From positions 1 to 42,019 of IMG/VR virus record IMGVR_UViG_3300009609_000428: a stretch of 42,019 nucleotides of DNA. One strand, 5' to 3'. The notes beneath the pieces are model-generated. The model was not told the origin of the DNA and made no database searches. It worked only from the letters and a program-made list of their open reading frames with translations. Both the position numbers and the translations under genes were made by a program. Shown here in pieces: positions 8,194 to 14,199 of this stretch; within the stretch, counting starts at the first letter, position 1, and each line of letters opens with the position of its first letter. This stretch comes from a virus.

Positions 8194-8205
8194 CAACAAT
8201 TGTTG
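8194..8205. repeat. 12-bp palindrome upstream of lipoprotein gene
   Basis: CAACAATTGTTG is a perfect palindrome 14 bp upstream of the lipoprotein ATG at 8180. It lies where an operator or a 5' mRNA hairpin could act. Its core AACAATTGTT recurs at 4292-4301 inside the other minus-strand lipoprotein gene. Confidence 0.35.
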
Positions 8206-8219
8206 ATAAATATAATGTG

Positions 8220-8396
8220 TCATTTTATACACAGATCTTCTTTTGCTTTTTGCAGCGCAGTCTCAAGCGCAGCCATCGCGGATTTTAAACTTGTATAAAC
8301 CCATTGGTTAAAATCAGACGTTATGATGAATCCATTTTCCACTGGCTTAATTGTGATAGTTTTCCCATAAGTAGTCTCAAACATATCTGTTGCCAT
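8220..8396 (-). CDS. Hypothetical 58-residue protein
   Basis: The ATG at 8396 follows a good ribosome site (GGGGAGAGAG). The product begins MATDMFETTYGK, has a short beta-like segment (ITIKPVENGFIITSDF), and ends in a helix SLKSAMAALETALQKAKEDL. The alternating beta then helical pattern and small size are typical of phage accessory proteins in early operons. I do not recognise a family. Confidence 0.65.
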   Translation of the reverse strand: MATDMFETTYGKTITIKPVENGFIITSDFNQWVYTSLKSAMAALETALQKAKEDLCIK

Positions 8397-8408
8397 CTCT
8401 CTCCCCTT

Positions 8409-8624
8409 TCAAAAATCGGCGGGCTGGATCTGTCGTCTCCGTCGAGACGCTGTATTCTCAATTAAGCCAACCCTCATATGGCACCCGCCATCTTCGTCTC
8501 GTGCGGCCCGGCTTGATACGGGCTCGCCATTATCTATGCATATAACGGCGTCTCGCATACACCCTCCGCGTCGGCATAGGTTGCGGAAAGTCTTCGACTT
8601 CAATACGTCCTTCCGTAATGCCAC
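8409..8624 (-). CDS. Hypothetical small Cys-containing protein
   Basis: The frame gives 71 residues from a GTG at 8624, with cysteines in LCRRGGC and VICID and an Arg-rich end (ASRRRRQIQPADF). No good ribosome site precedes the GTG. An internal ATG (residue 23) has GGAGGG only 3 bases before it. The gene fits between its same-strand neighbours (stop at 8635 upstream, start at 8396 downstream), which is the main support. The start and the reality of the gene are uncertain. Confidence 0.4.
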   Translation of the reverse strand: MALRKDVLKSKTFRNLCRRGGCMRDAVICIDNGEPVSSRAARDEDGGCHMRVGLIENTASRRRRQIQPADF

Positions 8625-8634
8625 GAGACAAACT

Positions 8635-8799
8635 TTAATGAACGCTATGAACCCATTCTGGAAACTGCGTCTTATAAAATTCCGGATTGGACTGAATCAT
8701 CTCCACGAGTGCCTTATGGCCCTTTTCCGTGAGCTGATAATTATCCTCGTTGGTTTTGATTGCGTATCCGCGTTCGATAAACTCTTTAACTAGATCCAT
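8635..8799 (-). CDS. Small winged-helix-like protein
   Basis: The 54-residue product starts at an ATG with a canonical GGAGGAGA site. MDLVKEFIERGYAIKTNED followed by NYQLTEKGHKALVEMI resembles the recognition-helix-plus-wing end of winged-helix regulators, where YxLTxKGxxAL is common. It is much shorter than a full regulator. It may be a DNA-binding fragment or a partner-binding protein. It belongs to the minus-strand early operon. Confidence 0.65.
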   Translation of the reverse strand: MDLVKEFIERGYAIKTNEDNYQLTEKGHKALVEMIQSNPEFYKTQFPEWVHSVH

Positions 8800-8832
8800 T
8801 CTTTCTCTCCTCCGTTCCGCCCGTGGGCGGGG

Positions 8833-9093
8833 TTATTTAAATCCGGCGAGGGCCTCGTTGCAAAGCTGACGATTTCCTGTGGCCGTATTAGGTTCCCCTT
8901 CGTATCCCGTGATCCACGAGAGACTTTTAAGCGCCTCCCTCAACCGCTCCCGATCCGCAATGAGCCGATCTCGTTCGGTTAGAAGACGGGAAAATTCAAT
9001 GGGATCGATGGAGATGTCTATGCGGTCCCCCATGCGATCACTGAGGTCTTGCGTTTCCTTTTTCCATTTCGCGATCTGCTCGTCGGTGATCAT
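8833..9093 (-). CDS. Small coiled-coil phage protein
   Basis: The 86-residue product begins MITDEQIAKWKKETQDL and has a strong helical, coiled-coil-like stretch (FSRLLTERDRLIADRERL). Such proteins are common in phage early operons, with no fixed function. The ATG has GGAG 6-7 bases upstream and overlaps the upstream gene stop (ATGA), indicating coupled translation. Confidence 0.7.
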   Translation of the reverse strand: MITDEQIAKWKKETQDLSDRMGDRIDISIDPIEFSRLLTERDRLIADRERLREALKSLSWITGYEGEPNTATGNRQLCNEALAGFK

Positions 9094-9281
9094 TTGAACT
9101 CCAGCCTTCGCTTACAGGTTTTGCATTTACCCGCGAGCGCCTCGCGCGCTTCAAATACAGCGTTGCGGCCAATAGCAGACCAATCTCGCATCTCTTCTTT
9201 GAGTCCTTTCCCCATGCATGCGATTTTAAAAAGCGCTTGTAATAACTCTCGCTCACGTTTTGTTTTTCCTGGCTTAATCAT
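9090..9281 (-). CDS. Hypothetical small protein with CKTC motif
   Basis: The product is 63 residues from the ATG at 9281. This start is preferred because GGAGGGTGAGGGG precedes it and it lies 4 bp after the upstream stop; an upstream ATG at 9314 would overlap that gene. Lys/Arg/Glu-rich helices (KTKRERELLQALFKIACMG) lead to a C-terminal KCKTCKRRLEF, a half zinc-ribbon. The stop overlaps the next start (ATGA). Confidence 0.65.
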   Translation of the reverse strand: MIKPGKTKRERELLQALFKIACMGKGLKEEMRDWSAIGRNAVFEAREALAGKCKTCKRRLEFK

Positions 9282-9285
9282 CCCC

Positions 9286-9459
9286 TCACCCTCCACTCTC
9301 GCGTTTAGCTTCATGCTCAGCCTTCGCGTCTTTCCACGCCATATAAATCACCACGACGACTCCGCTCAGAATCCAAAGCCACCAGTCGGGCTGGGCTGCG
9401 ATCATTGCCGTGACTCCTGAGCCGATACACATTCCACATATAAAGCTGGGTGTGTTCAT
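9286..9459 (-). CDS. Small two-span membrane protein
   Basis: The product is 57 residues from the ATG at 9459, whose ATGA overlaps the upstream stop. Two hydrophobic segments are visible (about residues 5-24 and 27-44, the second rich in Trp and Val), followed by a charged tail KDAKAEHEAKRE. It is probably an inner-membrane protein. A role in superinfection exclusion or host membrane change is possible but not shown. Confidence 0.65.
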   Translation of the reverse strand: MNTPSFICGMCIGSGVTAMIAAQPDWWLWILSGVVVVIYMAWKDAKAEHEAKRESGG

Positions 9460-9770
9460 TCTTCGCATCCACACTCGCGCTTGAATTGGGCGAGGGCTGC
9501 GCGAATCTTCGAAAGCACTTCAGATCCAGCTGTATCTGGCTTTTCAATTGGACCAAACATTTGCAGTATTGTTGTAGATGCATCCAATAAATCGCGCACC
9601 GCCTTCGACGTGAGCGCTGCTCTAAAGCCTTTCGCATAAATTTGATCATAAATAGATTGCACAGTCTCTGGTGTGGACGGTTTTCCAGGTGCGGTAATCG
9701 CCTCTCTTGCGGCGAACAACTGATCGACGAACCTCTCCACCGCCTCATCGCGCTCAGTTGAATTAGTCAT
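9456..9770 (-). CDS. Hypothetical helical protein
   Basis: The 104-residue product is predicted almost fully helical (ERDEAVERFVDQLFAAREAI, then AVRDLLDASTTILQMFG) and ends in CGCEE. It overlaps the upstream zinc-finger gene by 3 codons and the downstream membrane gene by 4 bp. No clear ribosome site precedes the ATG, so translation is probably coupled. I do not recognise the family. Confidence 0.6.
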   Translation of the reverse strand: MTNSTERDEAVERFVDQLFAAREAITAPGKPSTPETVQSIYDQIYAKGFRAALTSKAVRDLLDASTTILQMFGPIEKPDTAGSEVLSKIRAALAQFKRECGCEE

Positions 9771-9894
9771 AAAAATCTATATCCACTTCCGTCGCGTCTG
9801 GTGTCCGTTTGGGGCAATCATCGTTATGGTCGTCTTGCCAAATAATAACTCCGCAAAATTCGCATTTGTCATTGCGCTCGTTGAGGTTACTCAT
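9763..9894 (-). CDS. Mini zinc-finger protein, 43 residues
   Basis: The gene is short but well framed. Its ATG overlaps the upstream stop (ATGA) and its stop overlaps the downstream gene. C11, C14, H23 and C27 (CEFC ... HNDDC) form a plausible C2HC zinc site. The C-terminus is acidic (EVDIDFYD). Such mini-proteins often bind host or phage enzymes. The function here is unknown. Confidence 0.65.
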   Translation of the reverse strand: MSNLNERNDKCEFCGVIIWQDDHNDDCPKRTPDATEVDIDFYD

Positions 9895-10151
9895 ATGCTG
9901 TACTCAAAATCGTTAGAATGAATCGGAATAAAAACCGATTCAAAATATTGGATAGAAAAACGTGACTTATTAATTTTTTCGACAATGGTTCTGTTGGTAT
10001 TGCATTGAGGGCTGGTCCCTTTATAAAATAACAAACAGTCGTCTTTAACTAACCAATAGCGATTTGTATAATTGTAGAACAGCCCATTGACTGGGCTTAG
10101 TGCTTTTTTAATTGGATATTTCTTATAGTTGCTCTCTTTGGGTTCACTCAT
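9891..10151 (-). CDS. Hypothetical protein
   Basis: The product is 86 residues from the ATG at 10151, which has GAGGGC 4 bases upstream and is preferred over an in-frame ATG at 10211. The protein is basic and aromatic, with SPVNGLFYNYTNRYWLVKDD and FSIQYFESVFIPIH segments suggesting beta strands. The stop overlaps the zinc-finger gene start. No family recognised. Confidence 0.6.
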   Translation of the reverse strand: MSEPKESNYKKYPIKKALSPVNGLFYNYTNRYWLVKDDCLLFYKGTSPQCNTNRTIVEKINKSRFSIQYFESVFIPIHSNDFEYSI

Positions 10152-10195
10152 CTTTGCCCTCGCGAAGAATGCGTCGTACTGCAACCTTGCAATCG

Positions 10196-10312
10196 TTAAA
10201 CCCTGTCCCATAAATACAGCCGGTCCGCAGGGTTCGCCCTCTCACCGCCGTCTTCGTTCATTACCCATTTCCGGTGTTTTTCGAGAATTGTTTTTAGTGT
10301 TTGTTGATCCAT
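10196..10312 (-). CDS. Truncated pentapeptide-repeat-type N-terminus
   Basis: The ATG at 10312 has AAGGA upstream. The 38-residue product contains TLKTILEKHRKWVMNEDGGE followed by RAN. This resembles the leader (LxxHxxWL...GGxRADL) that precedes the A(D/N)LxX repeats of pentapeptide-repeat proteins, but here the frame ends after 38 residues with no repeats. The same DNA in another frame encodes YGTGFNDCKVAVRRILREG just downstream, a plausible protein end. The locus may be a deletion or frameshift remnant. Confidence 0.4.
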   Translation of the reverse strand: MDQQTLKTILEKHRKWVMNEDGGERANPADRLYLWDRV

Positions 10313-10313
10313 A

Positions 10314-10367
10314 TTATTTTTCCTTTTCTACTGCCGCCTCCCGCGCGCGGGTTTGGAAGTCGGTCAT
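10314..10367 (-). CDS. Possible 17-residue peptide
   Basis: A tiny frame (MTDFQTRAREAAVEKEK) starts in an ATGA overlap with the Ala-rich gene stop and ends 1 bp before the next ATG. It fits the operon spacing perfectly. It may be only a translation relay or a remnant of a deleted gene. Confidence 0.25.
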   Translation of the reverse strand: MTDFQTRAREAAVEKEK

Positions 10368-11080
10368 TTACACTTCCTCAGAATCTTCAAAAGCTCCTCT
10401 GCAAAATAATCAAACTTTGCGGTGCGAGCATCAGCAGCAGCATAAGCAGCATAAGCAGCAGCAGCAGCAGCATCAGCATCAGCAGCAGCATAAGCAGCAG
10501 CAGCAGCAGCATCAGCAGCAGCATCAGCAGCAGCATAAGTAGCATAAGCAGCAGCAGCAGCAGCATCAGCAGCAGCATCAGCATCAGCAGCAGCAGCAGC
10601 ATAAGCAGCATAAGCAGCAGCAGCATCAGCAGCAGCAGCAGCAGCACGCCATTCTTTGGTGCCAATGTCTTTGCGTTTCCATAATGCAATTATGGCTTGA
10701 ATGGATTCAGCTACCTTTGGGTTTTTGTTGTGATCAAAACTCGTGAGTGCGGACTCCAGAACGCAAATCAGAAATGGGGCTTTTGCTTGTTCAAGATCAA
10801 CGCCAGGCTTGATTGCCTTTAGAAATCTGGCTGGCCATTCTTTAGCTTTCTCGTTCGACATACCCTCAAACAATCGGTCCTCAACTCGAGCCAGCCACGT
10901 CGGAATGCCAAGCTCTGTTTCATATCTTGAATGCTCCGATCCATGGATGGTACAACCCACCGCACAGCCCTTACCCTTGTTCCAATATTTGCCTTTGATT
11001 ATCTCGTCGGCTTTCTGGTGAGCCAGAACACGAGCGAGATATTTTTCTTTGATTTCTTGTTTGCCGTGAAACGCGATCAT
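10364..11080 (-). CDS. Conserved phage protein with long Ala-rich repeat
   Basis: The 238-residue product has a globular N-terminal domain (about 1-145) with KGKGCAVGCTIHG, an H-rich YETELGIPTWLARVED stretch and WPARFLKAIKPG. This pattern recurs in unnamed proteins of many tailed phages. From about 148 to 220 the sequence is nearly all Ala with spaced Asp and Tyr (AAYAAYAAAAADAD type). It ends in a short KFDYFAEELLKILRK helix. The Ala stretch should form a long helix and is encoded by (GCN)n triplets prone to slippage. The molecular role is unknown. The start overlaps the upstream stop (ATGA). Confidence 0.7.
   Translation of the reverse strand: MIAFHGKQEIKEKYLARVLAHQKADEIIKGKYWNKGKGCAVGCTIHGSEHSRYETELGIPTWLARVEDRLFEGMSNEKAKEWPARFLKAIKPGVDLEQAKAPFLICVLESALTSFDHNKNPKVAESIQAIIALWKRKDIGTKEWRAAAAAADAAAAYAAYAAAAADADAAADAAAAAAYATYAAADAAADAAAAAAYAAADADAAAAAAYAAYAAADARTAKFDYFAEELLKILRKCK
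10428..10647. repeat. GCA/GCT-type trinucleotide repeat
   Basis: About 220 bp are built from CAG, CAT and TAAG-interrupted triplets, reading GCT/GCA-type Ala codons on the minus strand. It is a microsatellite-like tract inside the coding sequence above. It keeps false poly-Ser and poly-Leu frames open in other registers. Confidence 0.95.
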
Positions 11081-11802
11081 AGATCCCTCATTTGGTTTAT
11101 GTTCTCAGGAAAAACAATTTGTGGGGGTCTAATGTCCTTATCCCAATGCGCGCGATAGCAAAAGTTCTCGTACATCATACAATCAAGAGATCCGGTCTGT
11201 AGGCCCAGTCGCTTGAGCTCTTTAATCAACGCCTGCATGTCTTCAAGTTGTTCTCCTCCGAAACCGGGTTTACCTTCGTGCGACCGTGCCACAATCAGTC
11301 GTTCGCCGTATTTCTTAATAACAGAATCAAGGTGTCTCGCGTGCGCATCTAAAAGTACTTCAATAAAATATTCTAGTTCGACCTCTCTGTTTGACCTCAA
11401 CACACAGTCTTTGCCAAGAATTGCCTTCAAAAGATTTGACTGTGTATCAAGCGCAATTGGGTCGTCTTCACAGCCAAACCGATCGAAATATGCCGCATAA
11501 AGTCTCATCTTGTAAAATTTACGCAAATGATCTGTGGTCTTTGGAAGCAGGTTGCAGACAAGAAAAAAGGGCGTTCGATCTAGCCGCTGATATTTCTTAA
11601 GCGAGTCCTTAAGCTCTTTTAGGTCTTGAGATCCGTCTGGGTTGGTCTTTATTCTTAAACAGACAAAGATTGCTTCACATTTCGACATGTCTTCGTTGCC
11701 GTGAATCGTTGGCGGGCTATAGACAACGTGATGGCCGCGCCCTGTGTATTCAACTTCAAACCGATCCCTGCGCTCTTGGTGCGTGATCAGTCCTAGGTTC
11801 AT
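11077..11802 (-). CDS. Hypothetical 241-residue protein
   Basis: I do not recognise this protein. It has an alternating alpha/beta look (EAIFVCLRIKTNPDG, TPFFLVCNLLPKT), a helix-rich middle with ELEYFIEVLLDAHARHLDS, and ends DIRPPQIVFPENINQ. Four or more Cys and several His are scattered without a metal-site spacing. It sits between the Sak4-like ATPase and the Ala-rich protein with 4-bp overlaps on both sides. It is thus probably expressed with the recombinase and may act in DNA metabolism. Confidence 0.65.
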   Translation of the reverse strand: MNLGLITHQERRDRFEVEYTGRGHHVVYSPPTIHGNEDMSKCEAIFVCLRIKTNPDGSQDLKELKDSLKKYQRLDRTPFFLVCNLLPKTTDHLRKFYKMRLYAAYFDRFGCEDDPIALDTQSNLLKAILGKDCVLRSNREVELEYFIEVLLDAHARHLDSVIKKYGERLIVARSHEGKPGFGGEQLEDMQALIKELKRLGLQTGSLDCMMYENFCYRAHWDKDIRPPQIVFPENINQMRDL

Positions 11803-12737
11803 TTGTACGCACCTGGATTCAGATATCTATCTGCATAATCGAAGCACTCTTGAACAATGGGTGGGATGCTTTTTCCGCTAGACTGATATTCTCTATCTAG
11901 TCCATTGAGCGCAGCAATCAGGCCTTCTCTTGGAATCTCATTTAATTTCATCCCATTGTAAGTCTTGCCAAACATGATTCGGTAATCTCCTGGACTCGCT
12001 GGGGGTGTGTTAATCGCTACTGATCCAGTCGTGTGGGCTGGTGCAACCCCAGCGCTCAACCAGCCTAACAACAACTTGCCGGTCTCTTCGTCCGGTATGA
12101 ATTGCCTGCCATCAAACAATCCTGTGCGGTCTTTTGAAACCTCTGCCACATGGTTCATTGCTAGATCAAACACAACCGTGAATTCGTACTCCATGCCTTC
12201 GCGCTGAATTGGGGCCAGGCCGACCTTCTTGGGAACCTGCTTGCCCTTTCCGTCATCGACCAACATGTAGTCTTGTTTTGACCGAACAGCACAGATCATG
12301 TGAATTGGGGCAGCAAGAATCCCAGCGCGGAAAGCTTCGTCTTGTTTCGAGATTGTGGCCCAGTTCGTATAGGAGTTGCCCCTACCGGCTTTGTCGATCG
12401 CTTCTTTCTGTTCAAGCAGCCCTCCCTTGCCCGCCCATGCGTGTGTGAGAGAGTCCAGAATCAGCACGTCGTACTTCTCGGCAACCGCTGCGTTAATGGC
12501 GTCTGTGTATTTATTAATCGTATATGGAGCGGCAACATCTATAACGTCGAATGCAGGGATTCCTTTGTTGCCAGAATAAAGGGATGCAGATCCGTTCTCT
12601 GTGTCAAGAAAAGCAATTTTCTTTCCAAAGGCCTTGGCAATTAAAAGGGATGTGTATGTTTTGCCACTCCCAGATGGCCCAGAAATTAATAGCTTTAGCT
12701 TGGCCTGCTTGCGCTCGGCTGCTTTAAATAGGCTCAT
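11799..12737 (-). CDS. Sak4-like RecA-family ATPase (AAA_24)
   Basis: The 312-residue product has Walker A GPSGSGKT at residues 20-27, KKIAFLDTENGSAS after it, and Walker B YDVLILDSLTHAW near residue 90. The layout matches phage Sak4/AAA_24 proteins, short RecA/Rad51 relatives that support single-strand annealing recombination, often with an SSB. No SSB or annealase was seen nearby. It is the first gene of the minus-strand operon, with GGAGACACTAAA before its ATG. RusA at 3.7 kb would complete a recombination set. Confidence 0.85.
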   Translation of the reverse strand: MSLFKAAERKQAKLKLLISGPSGSGKTYTSLLIAKAFGKKIAFLDTENGSASLYSGNKGIPAFDVIDVAAPYTINKYTDAINAAVAEKYDVLILDSLTHAWAGKGGLLEQKEAIDKAGRGNSYTNWATISKQDEAFRAGILAAPIHMICAVRSKQDYMLVDDGKGKQVPKKVGLAPIQREGMEYEFTVVFDLAMNHVAEVSKDRTGLFDGRQFIPDEETGKLLLGWLSAGVAPAHTTGSVAINTPPASPGDYRIMFGKTYNGMKLNEIPREGLIAALNGLDREYQSSGKSIPPIVQECFDYADRYLNPGAYK

Positions 12738-12777
12738 TTTAGTGTCTCCGCGTATTGGTTATCAACCCTCACCAAAT

Positions 12778-12806
12778 TGTCTATTTTGTTTCACAATGAT
12801 TGTCAA
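12778..12806 (-). promoter_or_regulatory. Leftward early promoter (-35 TTGACA)
   Basis: On the minus strand TTGACA (12806-12801) is followed after 17 bp by TAGACA (12783-12778). The -35 is perfect and the -10 weak. It would drive the Sak4 operon with a leader of about 35 nt. Confidence 0.5.
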
Positions 12807-12835
12807 CGAATTTTGACATATAAATTGTTGACAAT
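12799..12835. promoter_or_regulatory. Inverted-repeat operator between divergent promoters
   Basis: ATTGTCAAC (12799-12807) and GTTGACAAT (12827-12835) are perfect inverted 9-bp arms separated by 19 bp. Each arm contains the -35 box of one outward-facing promoter. A dimeric regulator bound here could control both operons at once. Confidence 0.6.
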
Positions 12836-12856
12836 ATTGGCGTCATTAGTTATTCT
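12828..12856 (+). promoter_or_regulatory. Rightward early promoter, leaderless
   Basis: TTGACA (12828-12833) is followed after exactly 17 bp by TATTCT (12851-12856). The expected transcription start is at about 12863, which is the A of the ATG of the first rightward gene. No Shine-Dalgarno precedes it, so a leaderless mRNA is predicted. Confidence 0.65.
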
Positions 12857-12862
12857 TGATCT

Positions 12863-13066
12863 ATGGACACGATTACTAGAACAAAGAAGACTCTGGAAGT
12901 AATCAAAGCAAAGATCTGCAAGAAGTGTGGTTTGATCCATACCTACATTCCGGTTGCAGCCAGAGAGCAGAATATTGGAGATGCCTTTGACGGCTTTTAT
13001 TTTGAGTGTGTTATTTGCAGAAGCACTCTGTTTTTTACACACAAAGAAACAAAAGAGGCTTGTTAA
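12863..13066 (+). CDS. Zinc-ribbon protein, probably leaderless
   Basis: The 67-residue product has CKKCG (C19, C22) and CVIC (C50, C53), a four-Cys zinc ribbon. Between the pairs are the aromatic segments LIHTYIPVA and FDGFYFECV. It is the first gene of the rightward early operon, and its ATG coincides with the predicted transcription start. The position suggests a regulator or an early host-directed protein, but no DNA-binding helix is evident. Confidence 0.65.
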   Translation: MDTITRTKKTLEVIKAKICKKCGLIHTYIPVAAREQNIGDAFDGFYFECVICRSTLFFTHKETKEAC

Positions 13067-13116
13067 TAAATGTTTATTCTATTTGTTTTTGTTTCGTTTT
13101 TAACCGCGGAGCTGAT

Positions 13117-13287
13117 GTGGGAAAACTAAAAGACGCAACGCTAACGGCGCTTGAGATTCAGAACGCAGAGGATGACGCAGCAAATGAATGGGTGGATCAG
13201 TACCTGGACGTTAGAAAATATTTGAAAGATCGAAAAGAAGACGATGAGAAAGAGCGGAAGTATTATGAAGACATGGAAGGCAATTGA
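13117..13287 (+). CDS. Small acidic helical protein
   Basis: The product is 56 residues from the GTG at 13117, chosen because GCGGAG lies 5 bases upstream; an upstream in-frame ATG at 13006 lies inside the previous gene. The sequence is highly charged and helical (LEIQNAEDDAANEWVDQYL, then KDRKEDDEKERKYYEDM). Its 3' end overlaps the next gene by 23 bp. No family recognised. Confidence 0.6.
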   Translation: MGKLKDATLTALEIQNAEDDAANEWVDQYLDVRKYLKDRKEDDEKERKYYEDMEGN

Positions 13288-13486
13288 GGTGGACTACTTT
13301 GAGGCTGCAAAACATATTCTGCGCAAGCATGCAGAGCCATGCACAACGGCTTCCGACTTAATGACTCATGTTCGGACCTGTGAGCCCTGTAGGACAAAGA
13401 TCATTAACTTTGTTAAGACATGGGACGAATTTAAAAAGATTACAGATGGAATTACAACAACCGCACAAGACTGGGAGCATGCGTAA
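13265..13486 (+). CDS. Small zinc-finger protein, anti-sigma (zf-HC2) like
   Basis: The product is 73 residues from the ATG at 13265, with GGAAG 5 bases upstream. The core LMTHVRTCEPC has the HxxxCxxC motif of zf-HC2/ZAS anti-sigma factors, preceded by a Cys (AEPC) that could be the fourth ligand. In that family the zinc domain binds and inhibits a sigma factor. Here it is followed by a helix (NFVKTWDEFKKITDG) and no membrane span. A fusion protein with sigma region 4 is encoded 1.2 kb downstream. The functional reading is inference. Confidence 0.6.
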   Translation: MKTWKAIEVDYFEAAKHILRKHAEPCTTASDLMTHVRTCEPCRTKIINFVKTWDEFKKITDGITTTAQDWEHA

Positions 13487-13716
13487 TGAAGAGTCCGTTA
13501 GAATATTTGCCCGAACAAAAAGATGAGCGCCGCATTGGCTTTCGTATGGATGAGAGCTTAGCTAAGCAAATGGACCACGCGATTGAAAAGGCAAAGGCCT
13601 CTGGAAAAGCAAACGTATCGATGGCCTCCTTTATCGCCTCTGCAATTGAATTTTATTTAGATGCATTAAAGACTAACCACGGAAAGAGAAAGACAAATGC
13701 ATTCGAGAAATATTAG
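13486..13716 (+). CDS. Ribbon-helix-helix type DNA-binding protein
   Basis: The 76-residue product has ERRIGFRMDESLAKQMDHAI and SMASFIASAIEFYLDAL, fitting the strand, helix, turn, helix pattern of CopG/MetJ-like repressors: a basic beta strand for DNA contact and two helices for dimerisation. The ATG overlaps the upstream TAA. A dimeric repressor encoded by the rightward operon is a good candidate for binding the inverted repeat at 12.8 kb, though nothing here shows the target. Confidence 0.7.
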   Translation: MKSPLEYLPEQKDERRIGFRMDESLAKQMDHAIEKAKASGKANVSMASFIASAIEFYLDALKTNHGKRKTNAFEKY

Positions 13717-13786
13717 TCCAGAAAGATTAGCCGCAGCGATTCTCTGTTTGTTGGCTGGAATCTTTCTCTACTATTCGACCCATTGA
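13697..13786 (+). CDS. Possible 29-residue membrane peptide
   Basis: The ATG at 13697 overlaps the end of the ribbon-helix-helix gene. The peptide is MHSRNISPER followed by a hydrophobic LAAAILCLLAGIFLYYS and a short end. One membrane span fills most of it. Purine-rich GGAAAGAGAAAGA lies upstream. It is short enough to occur by chance. Confidence 0.35.
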   Translation: MHSRNISPERLAAAILCLLAGIFLYYSTH

Positions 13787-13807
13787 ATCGTCATAAGGAG
13801 GTTTATT

Positions 13808-14035
13808 ATGGCGCGGTATGAAGAAAAGGGCGGACGTTGTTTAGAGTGCAGCGAAAATGTTGTACTCAAGCGCAAAGAGCGACAACCCCTGATGCATTTG
13901 TTTCTAACGCTTTCCACTGGCGGGCTCTGGCTCTTTGTGTGGCTCTATCTCATGTTTAGAACCACGGGATGGTTTTGCTCTCTCTGTGGATCAAAGGAAG
14001 TGGTTTCAAAGCGTTTACGTGAGAGGGCGGCCTGA
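13808..14035 (+). CDS. Zinc-ribbon membrane protein
   Basis: The 75-residue product has CLEC near residue 11 and CSLCG near 57, enough for a split zinc ribbon. Between them is a hydrophobic segment HLFLTLSTGGLWLFVWLYLM. It probably inserts in the membrane with both Cys pairs on one side if the segment hairpins. A canonical AAGGAGG lies 7 bases before the ATG, the strongest classical site in the window. The stop overlaps the next ATG (TGATG). Confidence 0.7.
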   Translation: MARYEEKGGRCLECSENVVLKRKERQPLMHLFLTLSTGGLWLFVWLYLMFRTTGWFCSLCGSKEVVSKRLRERAA

Positions 14036-14199
14036 TGAGATATTTAATTTTAGCTCTTTTTGTTTTAACTGGCTGTGCTGAAGCCAAATCAGGATCAAGG
14101 GCGGCTGTGATTATTCCCAGCCCAATGAACGGCTACGTTTGTTTTGGAGTACAAAATGACTCAGGAGAAATTGTTGGTGGGTCATGTGTCCGCGACTAG
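14035..14199 (+). CDS. Small lipoprotein with CF...SCVR C-terminus
   Basis: The 54-residue product has lipobox L11-T12-G13-C14 after a hydrophobic leader. The mature part is only about 40 residues and ends VCFGVQNDSGEIVGGSCVRD. The CF...SCVR ending matches the lipoprotein at 4169-4387. Its ATG overlaps the upstream stop. Its last 44 bp overlap the HNH endonuclease gene in another frame. Confidence 0.65.
   Translation: MRYLILALFVLTGCAEAKSGSRAAVIIPSPMNGYVCFGVQNDSGEIVGGSCVRD

Noticed and set aside
10428-10647. Could the repeat block be a CRISPR array?
   Set aside because: It is a simple trinucleotide repeat without spacers and lies inside a coding frame.
10301-10689. Open frames reading poly-Ser (plus) and poly-Leu (minus) across the triplet repeat
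   Set aside because: They are shadow frames of the CAG-type repeat. Only the Ala-coding frame has a real globular domain and good operon spacing.
13067-13100. AATAAATGTTTATT inverted repeat followed by T-rich DNA as a terminator
   Set aside because: The stem is all A-T with no proper loop, so it would be unstable.
13070-13129. 19-codon hydrophobic frame (MFILFVFVSFLTAELMWEN)
   Set aside because: It overlaps the next start, has only a distant GAGG, and is short enough to arise by chance in T-rich DNA.
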